Below are positions 51,261-60,181 of a DNA stretch of 64,000 nt, piece by piece; position 1 is the stretch's first letter; each line of letters starts with the position of its first letter. The position numbers and the translations under genes were made by a program. Below the pieces are notes generated by a model. It was not told the DNA's origin and did not search any database. It saw only the letters and a list, made by a program, of their open reading frames with translations. The stretch is taken from the NCBI RefSeq assembly GCF_004769635.1, contig NZ_RQGH01000009.1, positions 191,862-255,861 on the forward strand. Reading direction: 5' to 3'. This DNA comes from Leptospira jelokensis (GTDB lineage: Bacteria; Spirochaetota; Leptospiria; Leptospirales; Leptospiraceae).

Positions 51261-52280
51261 ATGAAGTCTGAGAACCCAACCACCGCCGCACCAGGTGTAC
51301 GAAAAGCTGCCCTCCTCCTCCTCTCCCTTGGCAAAGAAAGAGCCGCCGATGTACTCAGACACCTAGACGATGCCATGCTCGAGGCAGTGATTCTGGAGAT
51401 GTCGAAAATTCGTTCGGTATCGAAAGAAGAAAAGGAATCCATTTTAAAAGAATTCCACCATACCATTGAAGGCCTTTCGGATTCCACTTCCGGGGGATTG
51501 TCCACAGCAAAGTCCCTCCTCGAACACACGGTTGGCTCCGAAAAAGCAAATGTGATCTTAAAAAAAATCCACAAAGAAGAAACAAAAAACGATTTTGAAT
51601 TTTTGAACCAAGTGGAACCAAGTGTGTTGCAGACCATGCTCGGGACAGAATCTCCGCAAATCATTGCGGTGACCCTTTCCCATCTCGACCCCAAAAAAGC
51701 CGCAGACGTTCTCAAACTCTTTCCCAAACCAGAACAGGCAAAAATAGCAGTCCGACTTGCCACAACTTCCAAAACACACCCTGATGTGATCCAAAACATT
51801 GCTCGTATCCTAAAGAAACGTTACGAAGAAAGGGACAAACAAGAATACTCAGAAGCAGGTGGTGCCCATGTACTTGCGAACATTCTGAACTTTATGGAAA
51901 AAGGGGCAGAAGAAACCATTTTATCAGAATTGGAAGAATCTTCACCCGAAGTTGCCGACCAAGTACGGGAAAAATTATATACCTTTGAAGATATACTTTC
52001 TCTTGATAACAAAGAAATGCGAATCCTCATCAATCGATTGGCAGATGATACTTGCATATCACTTGCGATTCGTGGTGCCGGTGATGAAATTCGAAAAAAA
52101 TTCTTAAACAATATGAGCCAAAACCGCGCAGAAGACATTTTGGATCTTTTGGATATGAAGCCACGTGTCACCTTACGAGAGATAAACGAAGCAAGAAGTA
52201 AAATTGTGCAAGTCGCAAGGGTTTTAGAGGAAGAAAATCAAATCCTATTCAAAAAGGAAAAAGAAGAATACATCGAATGA
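51261..52280 (+). CDS. fliG: flagellar motor switch protein FliG family
   Basis: About 339 residues of three FliG-like domains: N-terminal (RKAALLLLSLGKERAADVLRHLDD), middle with ESPQIIAVTLSHLDPKKAADVLKLFP (EHPQ-like motif), and C-terminal EDILSLDNKEMRILINRLADDTC with torque-helix charges (RGAGDEIRKKFLNNMSQNRAEDILD). It joins the C-ring to the MS-ring and takes part in rotation switching. ATG at 51261 is chosen; the frame runs upstream to 51123 with unrelated sequence overlapping the divergent small gene. Leptospira has more than one fliG; this copy is not in a flagellar operon here. Confidence 0.9.
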   Translation: MKSENPTTAAPGVRKAALLLLSLGKERAADVLRHLDDAMLEAVILEMSKIRSVSKEEKESILKEFHHTIEGLSDSTSGGLSTAKSLLEHTVGSEKANVILKKIHKEETKNDFEFLNQVEPSVLQTMLGTESPQIIAVTLSHLDPKKAADVLKLFPKPEQAKIAVRLATTSKTHPDVIQNIARILKKRYEERDKQEYSEAGGAHVLANILNFMEKGAEETILSELEESSPEVADQVREKLYTFEDILSLDNKEMRILINRLADDTCISLAIRGAGDEIRKKFLNNMSQNRAEDILDLLDMKPRVTLREINEARSKIVQVARVLEEENQILFKKEKEEYIE

Positions 52281-52313
52281 TGGAATAGAAAAGGAATGGG
52301 GGGAAATTCCCGA

Positions 52314-52390
<77 letters not shown>

Positions 52391-52407
52391 ATCGGAATAA
52401 AAACCAA

Positions 52408-52433
52408 ACTATAGATTCGACTCCAAACGTCAA
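52408..52433 (-). promoter_or_regulatory. possible promoter of tRNA-Asp
   Basis: On the minus strand TTGACG (52433-52428) is followed by TATAGT (52413-52408), with a short spacer of 14 bases, or by TAGTTT with a spacer of 16. The tRNA begins 17 bases after TATAGT. The sequence fits a tRNA promoter but the spacing is not ideal. Confidence 0.42.
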
Positions 52434-52493
52434 CCTTGTTTTCATTTGTTTTCTTGCCTTCGGTTAGAATTTTTAAAACCTGGCATTGGTTCT

Positions 52494-53168
52494 ATGCAAA
52501 TCGAAGAAAAAAAAGCCAAAGACCTTTTCCAGGATCGGATATTTACATTATCCAATTTTTTATCTGTCCTACGTGTATTGTTATTACCTTTTTTTTTCTA
52601 TAGTACATATGATTATGCAAAAGACCCAGCGAACTTAAACGCGTTACTTGCCTCTATCAGTTATGCTTTGGCTGCTGTCTTCACTGATTATTTGGATGGG
52701 CTATTTGCAAGGCTCTTACACCAAGAAACAACACTTGGTCGGTACCTCGATCCTGTTTGTGATAAACTGGTGACACTCGGTGGGCTCTTTGTTGTGACAC
52801 TCCACTTCGATTTTCCAAAATGGATCCTCATCGTATACTTTATCCGAGAGGTCCTCGGTGTTTGGCTCGGTGGATTTTTGTACTTAAAACGAGGCTTACA
52901 AGGAAGGCCCAATTGGTGGGGCAAGTTTGGTGTGGGAATTGTTGCTGTTTCCGTGATTTGGTACATGTCACTGCCGTACTTCCTCCAATTTGGAGCTCCC
53001 TATTCCTTCCTGTTGTATCCGGAAATTTCCGCTTATGTTTTATTGGTTGTGCTTACGTTTGGCGTGATTGCCTATGTGGTGAGGTATTGGAATATCGTTT
53101 TCCATCCAGAAGCCATTGAATTGGATCCAGAAAACAAGAAACAAGCGAAGAAATACCAAAAAATCTAG
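52494..53168 (+). CDS. CDP-alcohol phosphatidyltransferase family membrane protein
   Basis: About 224 residues, several membrane helices. The family signature D-x2-DG-x2-AR-x8-G-x3-D-x3-D is seen as DYLDGLFAR, then GRYLDPVCDK near 74-98. The enzyme joins a CDP-linked diacylglycerol to an alcohol such as glycerol-3-phosphate, serine or inositol phosphate. The sequence fits PgsA-type enzymes in length, but substrate cannot be read from the motif, so no symbol is given. ATG at 52494 is chosen; the frame goes to 52446 without a ribosome-binding site. A hairpin follows at 53212. Confidence 0.87.
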   Translation: MQIEEKKAKDLFQDRIFTLSNFLSVLRVLLLPFFFYSTYDYAKDPANLNALLASISYALAAVFTDYLDGLFARLLHQETTLGRYLDPVCDKLVTLGGLFVVTLHFDFPKWILIVYFIREVLGVWLGGFLYLKRGLQGRPNWWGKFGVGIVAVSVIWYMSLPYFLQFGAPYSFLLYPEISAYVLLVVLTFGVIAYVVRYWNIVFHPEAIELDPENKKQAKKYQKI

Positions 53169-53211
53169 AACCCTTCTGCTTAGTAAAAGTACAGACTAAC
53201 TTGTAGATGGA

Positions 53212-53239
53212 GGGTTGATTGGGATAATAGAATCAACCC
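53212..53239. repeat. perfect inverted repeat in the gap after the phosphatidyltransferase
   Basis: GGGTTGATT (53212-53220) and AATCAACCC (53231-53239) form a nine-pair stem around GGGATAATAG. No T-run follows on either strand, so this is not a standard terminator; it could be a protein site or a 3'-end stabilising hairpin between two convergent genes. Confidence 0.55.
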
Positions 53240-53290
53240 GCAAGTGGAATCAAACTTCCAAAAGGAACCAATCTATTACCCCAAACGAAT

Positions 53291-53581
53291 TTAACGTCTT
53301 TTTTTCTTAGCTGCTCTTTTTTTACCGGCTTTTTTCTTCGCCGTTTTCTTTTTCGCAGGTCTTTTTTTAGAAACTACTTTCTTTGTTTTTTTCTTTGCTG
53401 CTTTTTTCTTTTTGGCAGCCTTTTTCTTCTTAGGAGCTGCTTTTTTAGCTCTTTTTTTCTTTGCTGCTTTCTTTTTCGCAGCTTTCTTCTTTTTAGGAGC
53501 CGCTTTTTTGGCAACAACTGTTACCTCAGGAGCAGGTTCTTCCACTACAACTGGCATTTCTATTGTTTCGTTTTCTTCCAT
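53291..53581 (-). CDS. lysine/alanine-rich histone H1-like protein
   Basis: 96 residues. An acidic N-terminus (MEENETIEMPVVVEEPAPEV) is followed by about 70 residues made almost wholly of Lys, Ala and Pro in KKAAKKK and PKKKKAA repeats, ending RAAKKKRR. AAGGTT lies before the ATG. Such tails occur in bacterial histone H1-like, Hc1/Hc2-like and nucleoid proteins and bind DNA non-specifically. Repeat number probably varies between strains because of internal repetition. It is transcribed from the 631-base gap upstream. Confidence 0.8.
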   Translation of the reverse strand: MEENETIEMPVVVEEPAPEVTVVAKKAAPKKKKAAKKKAAKKKRAKKAAPKKKKAAKKKKAAKKKTKKVVSKKRPAKKKTAKKKAGKKRAAKKKRR

Positions 53582-54212
53582 ACATGTAACCTTATGAAGA
53601 TTGTATCCATCTTCCGTATGGAAACGATGACAAAGCTAGCATTCATAAAAGTAAATTCATTTTTGTTTTCGAATCGAGTGGATTGCTAATTTCTTTACAA
53701 TCGATGCATCCATCATGAGTTCTCATGGCATATACCAACGATCATATGAAGATTGACTTCTTTGGTATCCATTGAGAGCTAAAGTTCCGCTTCACAAATT
53801 AGAAATGCAATCTCTGTGAGGTGATTTCACAATTGGAATGGAAACAAATCAGATCTCAGAGTCGAACGAAAAAATACCTCTCTTCATTTAGACTTGTGAA
53901 TAGGCTTTGTATCTCTGCCATTGCAATGATGAAATAAATCGTTCGATCGTGGGAGTGGTGTTAGTTTAGAATTTTGTCTGGTTTACAAGGTTTACATACA
54001 TACCAATCCAAAAGGATTCGTTTCCTCCCATTCATGATCCATTCTAAGTTATAAATCCTTAGACCAAGGTATGGTGAACACTTCCCCTTTACGGAGAGTT
54101 TTCGATTCCGTTTTGAAATTTCTGACAGTTTTTCCATTCGGTTTCCTTTTGGAGTATTTTTTTAGTCGACACTTGTCGACTATTTTTTAAAATAGAAAGT
54201 CAGGACCATACG
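53582..54212. other. long non-coding gap before the aldolase-fold genes
   Basis: About 630 bases with no credible gene. Both neighbours read outward from it: the histone-like gene to the left and the aldolase gene to the right. Small inverted repeats are scattered, and a clear hairpin followed by a T-run closes it (54163-54188). A 5' leader, small RNA or degraded gene are all possible; no known riboswitch was recognised by eye. Confidence 0.6.
54163..54188 (+). terminator. terminator-like hairpin 31 bases before the aldolase-fold gene
   Basis: TAGTCGAC (54163-54170) and GTCGACTA (54175-54182) pair perfectly around ACTT, then TTTTTT follows. A T-run also precedes it. No gene ends just upstream on this strand, so as a terminator it would act inside the leader of the next operon. 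Equally, the symmetric TAGTCGAC-N4-GTCGACTA could be a repressor operator. A ribosome-binding site (CAGGA) and the ATG follow. Confidence 0.6.
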
Positions 54213-54869
54213 ATGAAACAGAAGAACCAAACAATCATAACCATCCAAAAGGAAATGATCACCGCCTGTATCCGGTTAGCTGATCTTGGGTTTTTAGCTG
54301 GCATTGGTGGGAATTTGGCAGTGCGGGTGGATGATAAGCTCATGGTTGTGACACCTTCCGCAAGTGATTATTACACGATGAAACCAGAAGACCTCTGTGT
54401 TTTGAAAATGGATACCTTAGAAATGGTTGAAGGAACAAAACAACCCACCACGGAAAGTGGCATCCATGCGAATTTCTTTTTGAAACGTCCAGATCTCAAT
54501 GTGAGTTTGCATACCCACCAACCACTTGCCAGTGCCATCACCCTACTCGGAAAAGATATATTCTTGGTAACCAAAGAAGCGAAAGAAAAAATTGGATCGA
54601 AACTCATAATGGTTTCTTATGCTCCATCCGGAACTTCCTTTCTTGTGAGTGCCTTTCGAAAAAAAATTACAACAGAAGAAAATGGTTACCTCTTAAAAAA
54701 TCATGGGATTGTTTGTGGGGCCAAAGACTTAAAGTCGGCCATTCGCTCAGTCATTTTGATTGAAGAGGAAGCAACTGCATTTTTAAAACAATCAATTCAA
54801 AAAAATATAGACCGTTTCCAATTTCCAAAACCACTTGTGGAACAAATTGAAACCGTGTTTACCTCGTAA
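54213..54869 (+). CDS. class II aldolase/adducin family protein
   Basis: 218 residues. LADLGFLAGIGGNLAVRVDD (N-terminal GN-x-S-x-R-type signature), TTESGIHANFFLKRPD with the catalytic Glu, HTHQPLASAI supplying two zinc histidines, and LLKNHGIVCGAKDLKSAI with the third histidine are all intact. The family includes fuculose-phosphate aldolase, ribulose-phosphate epimerase and methylthioribulose-phosphate dehydratase (MtnB); neighbours give no substrate clue. It is followed 37 bases later by a divergent paralogue. An attenuator-like hairpin precedes it. Confidence 0.88.
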   Translation: MKQKNQTIITIQKEMITACIRLADLGFLAGIGGNLAVRVDDKLMVVTPSASDYYTMKPEDLCVLKMDTLEMVEGTKQPTTESGIHANFFLKRPDLNVSLHTHQPLASAITLLGKDIFLVTKEAKEKIGSKLIMVSYAPSGTSFLVSAFRKKITTEENGYLLKNHGIVCGAKDLKSAIRSVILIEEEATAFLKQSIQKNIDRFQFPKPLVEQIETVFTS

Positions 54870-54906
54870 AACTTTAGTGGAACCAAAAAGAAATAAGGAC
54901 TAATCA

Positions 54907-55650
54907 ATGATCCAAATATCCAAACTTCCTAAGGCAAAACCAAAATCGAAGTCCACCAAACAAACACCTGACGAAATGGAAATACACGACTTATGGAATC
55001 GTCTGGAATCCAAAGGTTTGTTCCAATCAAATGCAGTTAGCCTTTCCTTTCTTTTACCAGGGACGGATTCCTTTTTACTTATGGCAAAAACGGAAGGGAA
55101 AAAAGCAAAACCTAGTTTGGGGATTTATTCTGTCAATTTTCCGAATACAAGGTCCAATGAAAGTTTGGGTCATGAATTTTTACCGGCTGTGATTCGGTTT
55201 CATGCTGAACTTCATTCAAATCGATCTGACGTTGGGGCCATTGTGAAATTTGTCCCTCCTTGGAGTTCCAAACTTAGATATTTAGACCACCCACTCCCCC
55301 TTGTGTTTGATGAGCAGTGCCGCCAATTGGGAGCACCTGTCCACCAGTTACCTGTTGGACCGAATGGGAATCTCCTTACAAGTGAGATCCTACGTTCTGG
55401 TGCAAATGGGTTTTTATTAGGGGAAGAGGTCATTATCACCAGTGTGACTAGAGAAAAAGCCATTTATAATTGTGAATTAATCGAAAAATGTGCGAAAGCC
55501 TATCTCCTTGCGATTGCAACCGGTGGGACAGTTCGAAACATTCCTTGGTTTGTACGATTTATCGCCAAACAAAGGTTACTTAAGGATGAAAAAAAGGCAA
55601 CCGCATTTTACAAACGTGGTGAAAGGCCTACCGGATTTAAGGCGTATTAA
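54907..55650 (+). CDS. class II aldolase-fold paralogue lacking the metal ligands
   Basis: 247 residues with the same overall pattern as the preceding gene: AVSLSFLLPGTDSFLLM, VIRFHAELHSNRSDVGAIVKFVPPW, and RSGANGFLLGEEVIITSVTREKAIYNCELIEKCAKAYLLA. In the places where the family has H-T-H and N-H-G, it reads KFVPPW and ANG, so the zinc histidines are lost. It may be a non-catalytic or regulatory subunit of a hetero-oligomer with the upstream protein, or a diverging enzyme. Conserved Lys/Ser-rich N-terminal tail (about 1-25) has no match. Confidence 0.72.
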   Translation: MIQISKLPKAKPKSKSTKQTPDEMEIHDLWNRLESKGLFQSNAVSLSFLLPGTDSFLLMAKTEGKKAKPSLGIYSVNFPNTRSNESLGHEFLPAVIRFHAELHSNRSDVGAIVKFVPPWSSKLRYLDHPLPLVFDEQCRQLGAPVHQLPVGPNGNLLTSEILRSGANGFLLGEEVIITSVTREKAIYNCELIEKCAKAYLLAIATGGTVRNIPWFVRFIAKQRLLKDEKKATAFYKRGERPTGFKAY

Positions 55651-55730
55651 CATTTTCCATTCTCATGCAGTCGATTTAGAATCTATCATGCAAAGGGTGG
55701 ACAGGATAAGTCCAATGATGGTGCGTTGGC

Positions 55731-56732
55731 TCAAGTTTTTTCCATTTCTTCTGGCCATTCTTTTTTGATTTCTATTACTTTAGGTAGTACATTTAAAAAT
55801 TCTGTGACAAGTTTCGGATCAAAATGAGTGCCTGATTCTTTTTTTAGAAAAGCAAGTGCATCATCGACTTCCCAAGCTTTTTTATAGGGTCTGACAGTCG
55901 TTAATGCATCAAACACATCTGCGATGGCAATGATCCTTCCTTCTAAAGGGATGTTTTCTCCTTTTAAGTTTTTCGGATAACCTGTTCCATCATATTTTTC
56001 GTGGTGGGTGAGAGCAATGGACTTTGCCAATCGTAATAAACTGGAGTGGTGGTCCCCAATGATTTCAGCACCAATTTCAGGATGGCGTTTCATGATTTGC
56101 CATTCTTCTTCTGTGAGTTTGCCAGGTTTTTGGATGATGGAATCAGGGATTCCAATTTTACCCACGTCATGCATTGGTGCTGCATTTAGTATTTCTTCTG
56201 CCCCTTCTTCACTATAACCAATCGCTCGGGCAAGGGTTTTTGAATAATGACTCATCCGAATTACGTGCATACCTGTTTCATTGTCTTTGTATTCCGATGC
56301 CATACCCAATCGTTGGATGATTTGTAATCTTGTGATTTTTACTTCCTCGCTATCGACTAAGGACAAATGTGTTTTGACTCTGGCTTTGACAATGGCGGGG
56401 CTCACTGGTTTTGTGATATAATCCACAGCACCAAGTGAAAATCCTTTTTCTTCATCACCCACGTCTGTAAGAGCAGTGACAAAGATAACAGGTATGAACT
56501 TTGTGATTTCATTTGATTTGAATTTTTGGCATAGGTCATAACCTGTGATCTCTGGCATCATCACATCTAATAAAATCAAATTGGGTCTTTCTTTTTGTGC
56601 AAGTTCCCAACCTTTATTGGCATCTTTTGCGAAGGATAAAGTGTAATCATTTTTTAGGATTTCATTTAGGATTTGTAGGTTCGTGGGTTCATCATCGATG
56701 ATCAGTATTTTTGTTTTTTCGTTTGGAATCAC
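55731..56732 (-). CDS. HD-GYP response regulator, cyclic-di-GMP phosphodiesterase
   Basis: 333 residues. Receiver domain 1-125 with IIDDEPTNLQIL and D55-region LLDVMMPEITGYD, and lysine in YITKPVS. HD-GYP domain about 150-330 with AAPMHDVGKIGIPDSI, HPEIGAEIIGDHHS, ALTHHEKYDGTGYP and IIAIADVFDALTTVRPYK: both HD and GYP signatures are intact, so cyclic-di-GMP hydrolysis is expected. Its start overlaps the stop of the MHYT kinase by four bases, so the two form an operon and are likely kinase and regulator. Confidence 0.94.
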   Translation of the reverse strand: MIPNEKTKILIIDDEPTNLQILNEILKNDYTLSFAKDANKGWELAQKERPNLILLDVMMPEITGYDLCQKFKSNEITKFIPVIFVTALTDVGDEEKGFSLGAVDYITKPVSPAIVKARVKTHLSLVDSEEVKITRLQIIQRLGMASEYKDNETGMHVIRMSHYSKTLARAIGYSEEGAEEILNAAPMHDVGKIGIPDSIIQKPGKLTEEEWQIMKRHPEIGAEIIGDHHSSLLRLAKSIALTHHEKYDGTGYPKNLKGENIPLEGRIIAIADVFDALTTVRPYKKAWEVDDALAFLKKESGTHFDPKLVTEFLNVLPKVIEIKKEWPEEMEKT

Positions 56733-59700
56733 GTTTGTTTGGCTCCTATCTGTGTTTTAAGATCTTCTAAAATCTGAATGGCACGATCAAAATCAAATTC
56801 GTCTACGACCTTTTGCAATTGGTTCCATTCCTTCGCCGATTCACTACGACTGATCCAAGTTTCTAATTCCTTCCACAGAACTTGGTTTAGACTTCCCTTC
56901 TGGAAAGAGAGAATTAAGTCTTCGATATTTGTGATCTGGTTCGCATAAGTAGTGATAGGAGGAATCGATTCCAATTGTTCTTTGGATTCTTTACCGGACA
57001 AAGATCGAAGACCTTCGTTTCCTGATTCCATTTTCCTTCCATCATTTGCAACCATTCCAGGAATCCGTTCTTCGATTTCTGTCGAAAGTCTGTTTAGCGT
57101 GTCTAACATTTCATTCCAATCTGCTTTCGTAAAACGAAGGTTCCCATCCCGATTTTCCCATTGTTGCAATAATTGGTCTAAAACAAAAATCCCTAAATTG
57201 GTAGTTGCCCCCTTCCATTTGTGGAGGAGTTGTTTGGAAGATTCTATGGAAATGCCTTCTGGATTCGTTTGGGAAAACCACATCGTTTGCGCTTCAATGT
57301 ATTCTTTCACTGCCCGAAGGTATGCGGTTTCGGATCCATAAATTTGAACCCCACGTTTCCAATGGAAAGAAGGTTCGTTTGCCTCTTTCCCATTGGATTC
57401 CGAAAAGGCAAGCCCTTGGTTTCTATGAGGAATGTGCGAATGATCCTTCCGATCCAAACCATTTGGATGGGAACTGGAAAACCAACTTGCAATTTCATGG
57501 AATAGTTCATCCACATCAATTGGTTTGGAAACAAATCCGTCCATTCCCGCTTGTTTTGCTTGTAATTTGTCTTCTTCGAAAACACTTGCTGACAAAGCGA
57601 TGATTGGGGTGTGGTTTCTTTTTTGTTTTGTTTCTTCAATGCGAATCTGTTTTGTTGCTTCGAGACCATCCATTTCTGGCATTTGGATGTCCATTAAAAC
57701 CAAATCAAAATTTTGTTCCCGAAACCTATCAACCGCTTCACGTCCGTTATTTGCAATTGTGACTTGGTGCCCGTTTGTTTCCATTAAGATTTGAATGAGT
57801 TCAACATTTTGTTTCACATCATCAACAATTAAGACCTTTAGATTTGGTAATGGCAAACTTGGGATTTCGGATATAACATTGGTGGCATTTCCTTTCGGAA
57901 GTGGTAAGGCAAAATAAAAATCACTACCCTTACCTATTTTGCTTGTCACCCAAATCTTTCCACCCATCAGTTCGACCAATTGTTTGGAAATCGTAGTCCC
58001 AAGACCCGTACCACCAAACCGTCTACTCATCGAAACATCTGCTTGTGTAAAGGGTTCAAAAATTTTATCCAATCGGTCTTCTGAGATTCCAATCCCTGTA
58101 TCTTGAATGTGAAACTCCACCAAATTTCCGCTAGGTTTTACAAACAAACGGATTGTCCCTTCTTTTGTAAATTTTATAGCGTTTCCTACTAAATTGGTGA
58201 GGATTTGGCGGATTCGTAAGCTGTCCCCTTTGTAATAATCCCCTAAGTCTTCTGAATACTCGGTTTTGAATGTAAGTCCTTTTCTTTTTGCTTCCATTCC
58301 TAATGTTGAGGAAACTTGGTCGATCAGTGAAACAAGTGAAAAATCAACAATCTCAAGTTCAACCGCACCTCGGTCCAATTTGGCTGAATTTAAAATGTCA
58401 TTAAGCAATCTTAACAATGATTTGGCGGAGTTCCGAATAGTTTCTAAATGTTTACGCTGAGTCGCAGAAAGTGTATCGGAAAGTAAAACTTCAGTAAAAC
58501 CAATGATCGCATTCATTGGTGTTCTAATTTCGTGACTCATATTTGCTAAAAATGTTGTTTTTGTAAGAGAAGCCATCTCTGCTTTCTCTTTTGATTCGAT
58601 TAAGGCTTCCTCAATCCTACGCCTGTCCGTATTATCTAAAATGACTCCATCTAAAAACTTAACTTCTTTGTTTTCATCATACACTATCCCACCATATTCT
58701 AAAACCCAACGAATGTCGCCATTTCGGTGTTGAATTCTATAATTGAGAACAAACGTATCGTCAAGATCGATTGCATTTTGAATGGTATTGGTAACATGTT
58801 CTCGATCATCCGGATAAATGATGTCGGAAAAGTTTCGTTTTCGGTTTGGCTCAAGGAAATCGCGGGCGGGAAAACCAGACAATTGTTCTATGGCATCACT
58901 TAAAAAAATCGATGACCAAAACTCATCAGGCAAACATCGGTAAACCACACCAGGAATGTTTTGGATAAACGATCGTAACTGCTCCTCATTGTCTTTTAAT
59001 GCCTGTTCTATCATGATTCTTTCGGAAATATCACTGATGAGCCCAACAAAAATGTCATCTTGGGGGAGTTTTGTGTGGCCAATGGCCAGTCGTATAGGAA
59101 AGGTTGTTCCATCTTTCCTAACAGCGATCGTTTCTCTACCGATCCCAATGATTTTCGCTTCTCCCGTATTTAGATAGTTTGATAAATACCCATCGTGTTC
59201 TTCTCTGAATGGGCTTGGCATAAGGATTTTAACATTCTGGCCAATGATTTCTTTGGCACTCCATCCAAACATTTTTTCAGCAGTCACATTGAATTCTTGT
59301 ACGATTCCTTTTGTATCAATCATCACAATGGCATCAGCAGCTGTTTCAATGATCGCTCTTAACCTAGATTCACTTTTTAATAAATTATGGAATAAATCTT
59401 TATAACTAATGAAAGCAATTGTGACGATGGCAGAGCCAATCACAAATAAACTACCAAACCCCACAAGGAAGGCTAAAAATATTTGGTCAGTTGTGGAATT
59501 GTCTAACTCCGTTCCAATCGGAACGACAAACCGAGCCGCCGCCATCCCTGTGTAATGCATTCCTGAAATCGCCGATCCCATGACAATCCCACTAAACAAT
59601 GTTAGGTAGATAGGACGAATCTTCCAAATATTACTCTTCAATCGAAATTGGATCACAATGGAAAGGATCGCAAGTGAAATGGCTACGACAAGGGATACTA

Positions 59701-60181
59701 AAAATAAAAACGGATCATACATTAACTTGGGAGTCATCTGCATTGCAGACATACCCATATAGTGCATAAATCCAATCCCTGCCCCGACAACCACCCCTAC
59801 CGACACTAATTCCAATTTGGTAATTTGTTTTTTACTGAGAGTTTTTAGAGCAAAGTAGGAAGCAAAAAAACTAGGCAGGATGGATAAACTCGTGATGAGT
59901 TTGTGATACGTAACAGTCGTACACAACTCAAACGACATCATTCCGATGAAGTGCATAGACCAAACTGCACCACCTAATGAAAGACTTGCGGTAAACAGTA
60001 TTGCAAAACGAGAAAGATCACTCCCAACGTCTGAAAATCGGTTCAATAAATACAAAGAAATCCAAGAAGCAAAAATCGATATGAATATGGATAAAAAAAC
60101 CAACCAACCATTGTATGTACCAGTCACAAAATAAACCTGGCTTGGATTGGTGATAAAAACGTTTTGTAATAATTCCATCAT
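56729..60181 (-). CDS. MHYT-domain hybrid sensor histidine kinase
   Basis: About 1150 residues. An N-terminal seven-helix MHYT sensor carries the three motifs MHFIGM, MHYMGM and MHYTGM at about 90-230, which are thought to bind metal or gas ligands. PAS domains follow (about 280-400 and 405-540), then HisKA with SHEIRTPMNAIIGF, HATPase (NLVGNAIKFT, IQDTGIGI, GTGLG), a receiver with VLMDIQMPEMDG, and an Hpt-like tail in which LLHKWKGATTNLG retains the histidine. ATG at 60181 is chosen because the frame upstream to 60232 is without ribosome-binding site; 60178 is equal. It should relay phosphate to the HD-GYP regulator. Confidence 0.92.
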   Translation of the reverse strand: MMELLQNVFITNPSQVYFVTGTYNGWLVFLSIFISIFASWISLYLLNRFSDVGSDLSRFAILFTASLSLGGAVWSMHFIGMMSFELCTTVTYHKLITSLSILPSFFASYFALKTLSKKQITKLELVSVGVVVGAGIGFMHYMGMSAMQMTPKLMYDPFLFLVSLVVAISLAILSIVIQFRLKSNIWKIRPIYLTLFSGIVMGSAISGMHYTGMAAARFVVPIGTELDNSTTDQIFLAFLVGFGSLFVIGSAIVTIAFISYKDLFHNLLKSESRLRAIIETAADAIVMIDTKGIVQEFNVTAEKMFGWSAKEIIGQNVKILMPSPFREEHDGYLSNYLNTGEAKIIGIGRETIAVRKDGTTFPIRLAIGHTKLPQDDIFVGLISDISERIMIEQALKDNEEQLRSFIQNIPGVVYRCLPDEFWSSIFLSDAIEQLSGFPARDFLEPNRKRNFSDIIYPDDREHVTNTIQNAIDLDDTFVLNYRIQHRNGDIRWVLEYGGIVYDENKEVKFLDGVILDNTDRRRIEEALIESKEKAEMASLTKTTFLANMSHEIRTPMNAIIGFTEVLLSDTLSATQRKHLETIRNSAKSLLRLLNDILNSAKLDRGAVELEIVDFSLVSLIDQVSSTLGMEAKRKGLTFKTEYSEDLGDYYKGDSLRIRQILTNLVGNAIKFTKEGTIRLFVKPSGNLVEFHIQDTGIGISEDRLDKIFEPFTQADVSMSRRFGGTGLGTTISKQLVELMGGKIWVTSKIGKGSDFYFALPLPKGNATNVISEIPSLPLPNLKVLIVDDVKQNVELIQILMETNGHQVTIANNGREAVDRFREQNFDLVLMDIQMPEMDGLEATKQIRIEETKQKRNHTPIIALSASVFEEDKLQAKQAGMDGFVSKPIDVDELFHEIASWFSSSHPNGLDRKDHSHIPHRNQGLAFSESNGKEANEPSFHWKRGVQIYGSETAYLRAVKEYIEAQTMWFSQTNPEGISIESSKQLLHKWKGATTNLGIFVLDQLLQQWENRDGNLRFTKADWNEMLDTLNRLSTEIEERIPGMVANDGRKMESGNEGLRSLSGKESKEQLESIPPITTYANQITNIEDLILSFQKGSLNQVLWKELETWISRSESAKEWNQLQKVVDEFDFDRAIQILEDLKTQIGAKQT

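Noticed and set aside
53582..54160. Short frames with near-protein-like stretches in the long gap
   Set aside because: All are under 35 codons or interrupted by stops, without ribosome-binding sites; no family was recognised.
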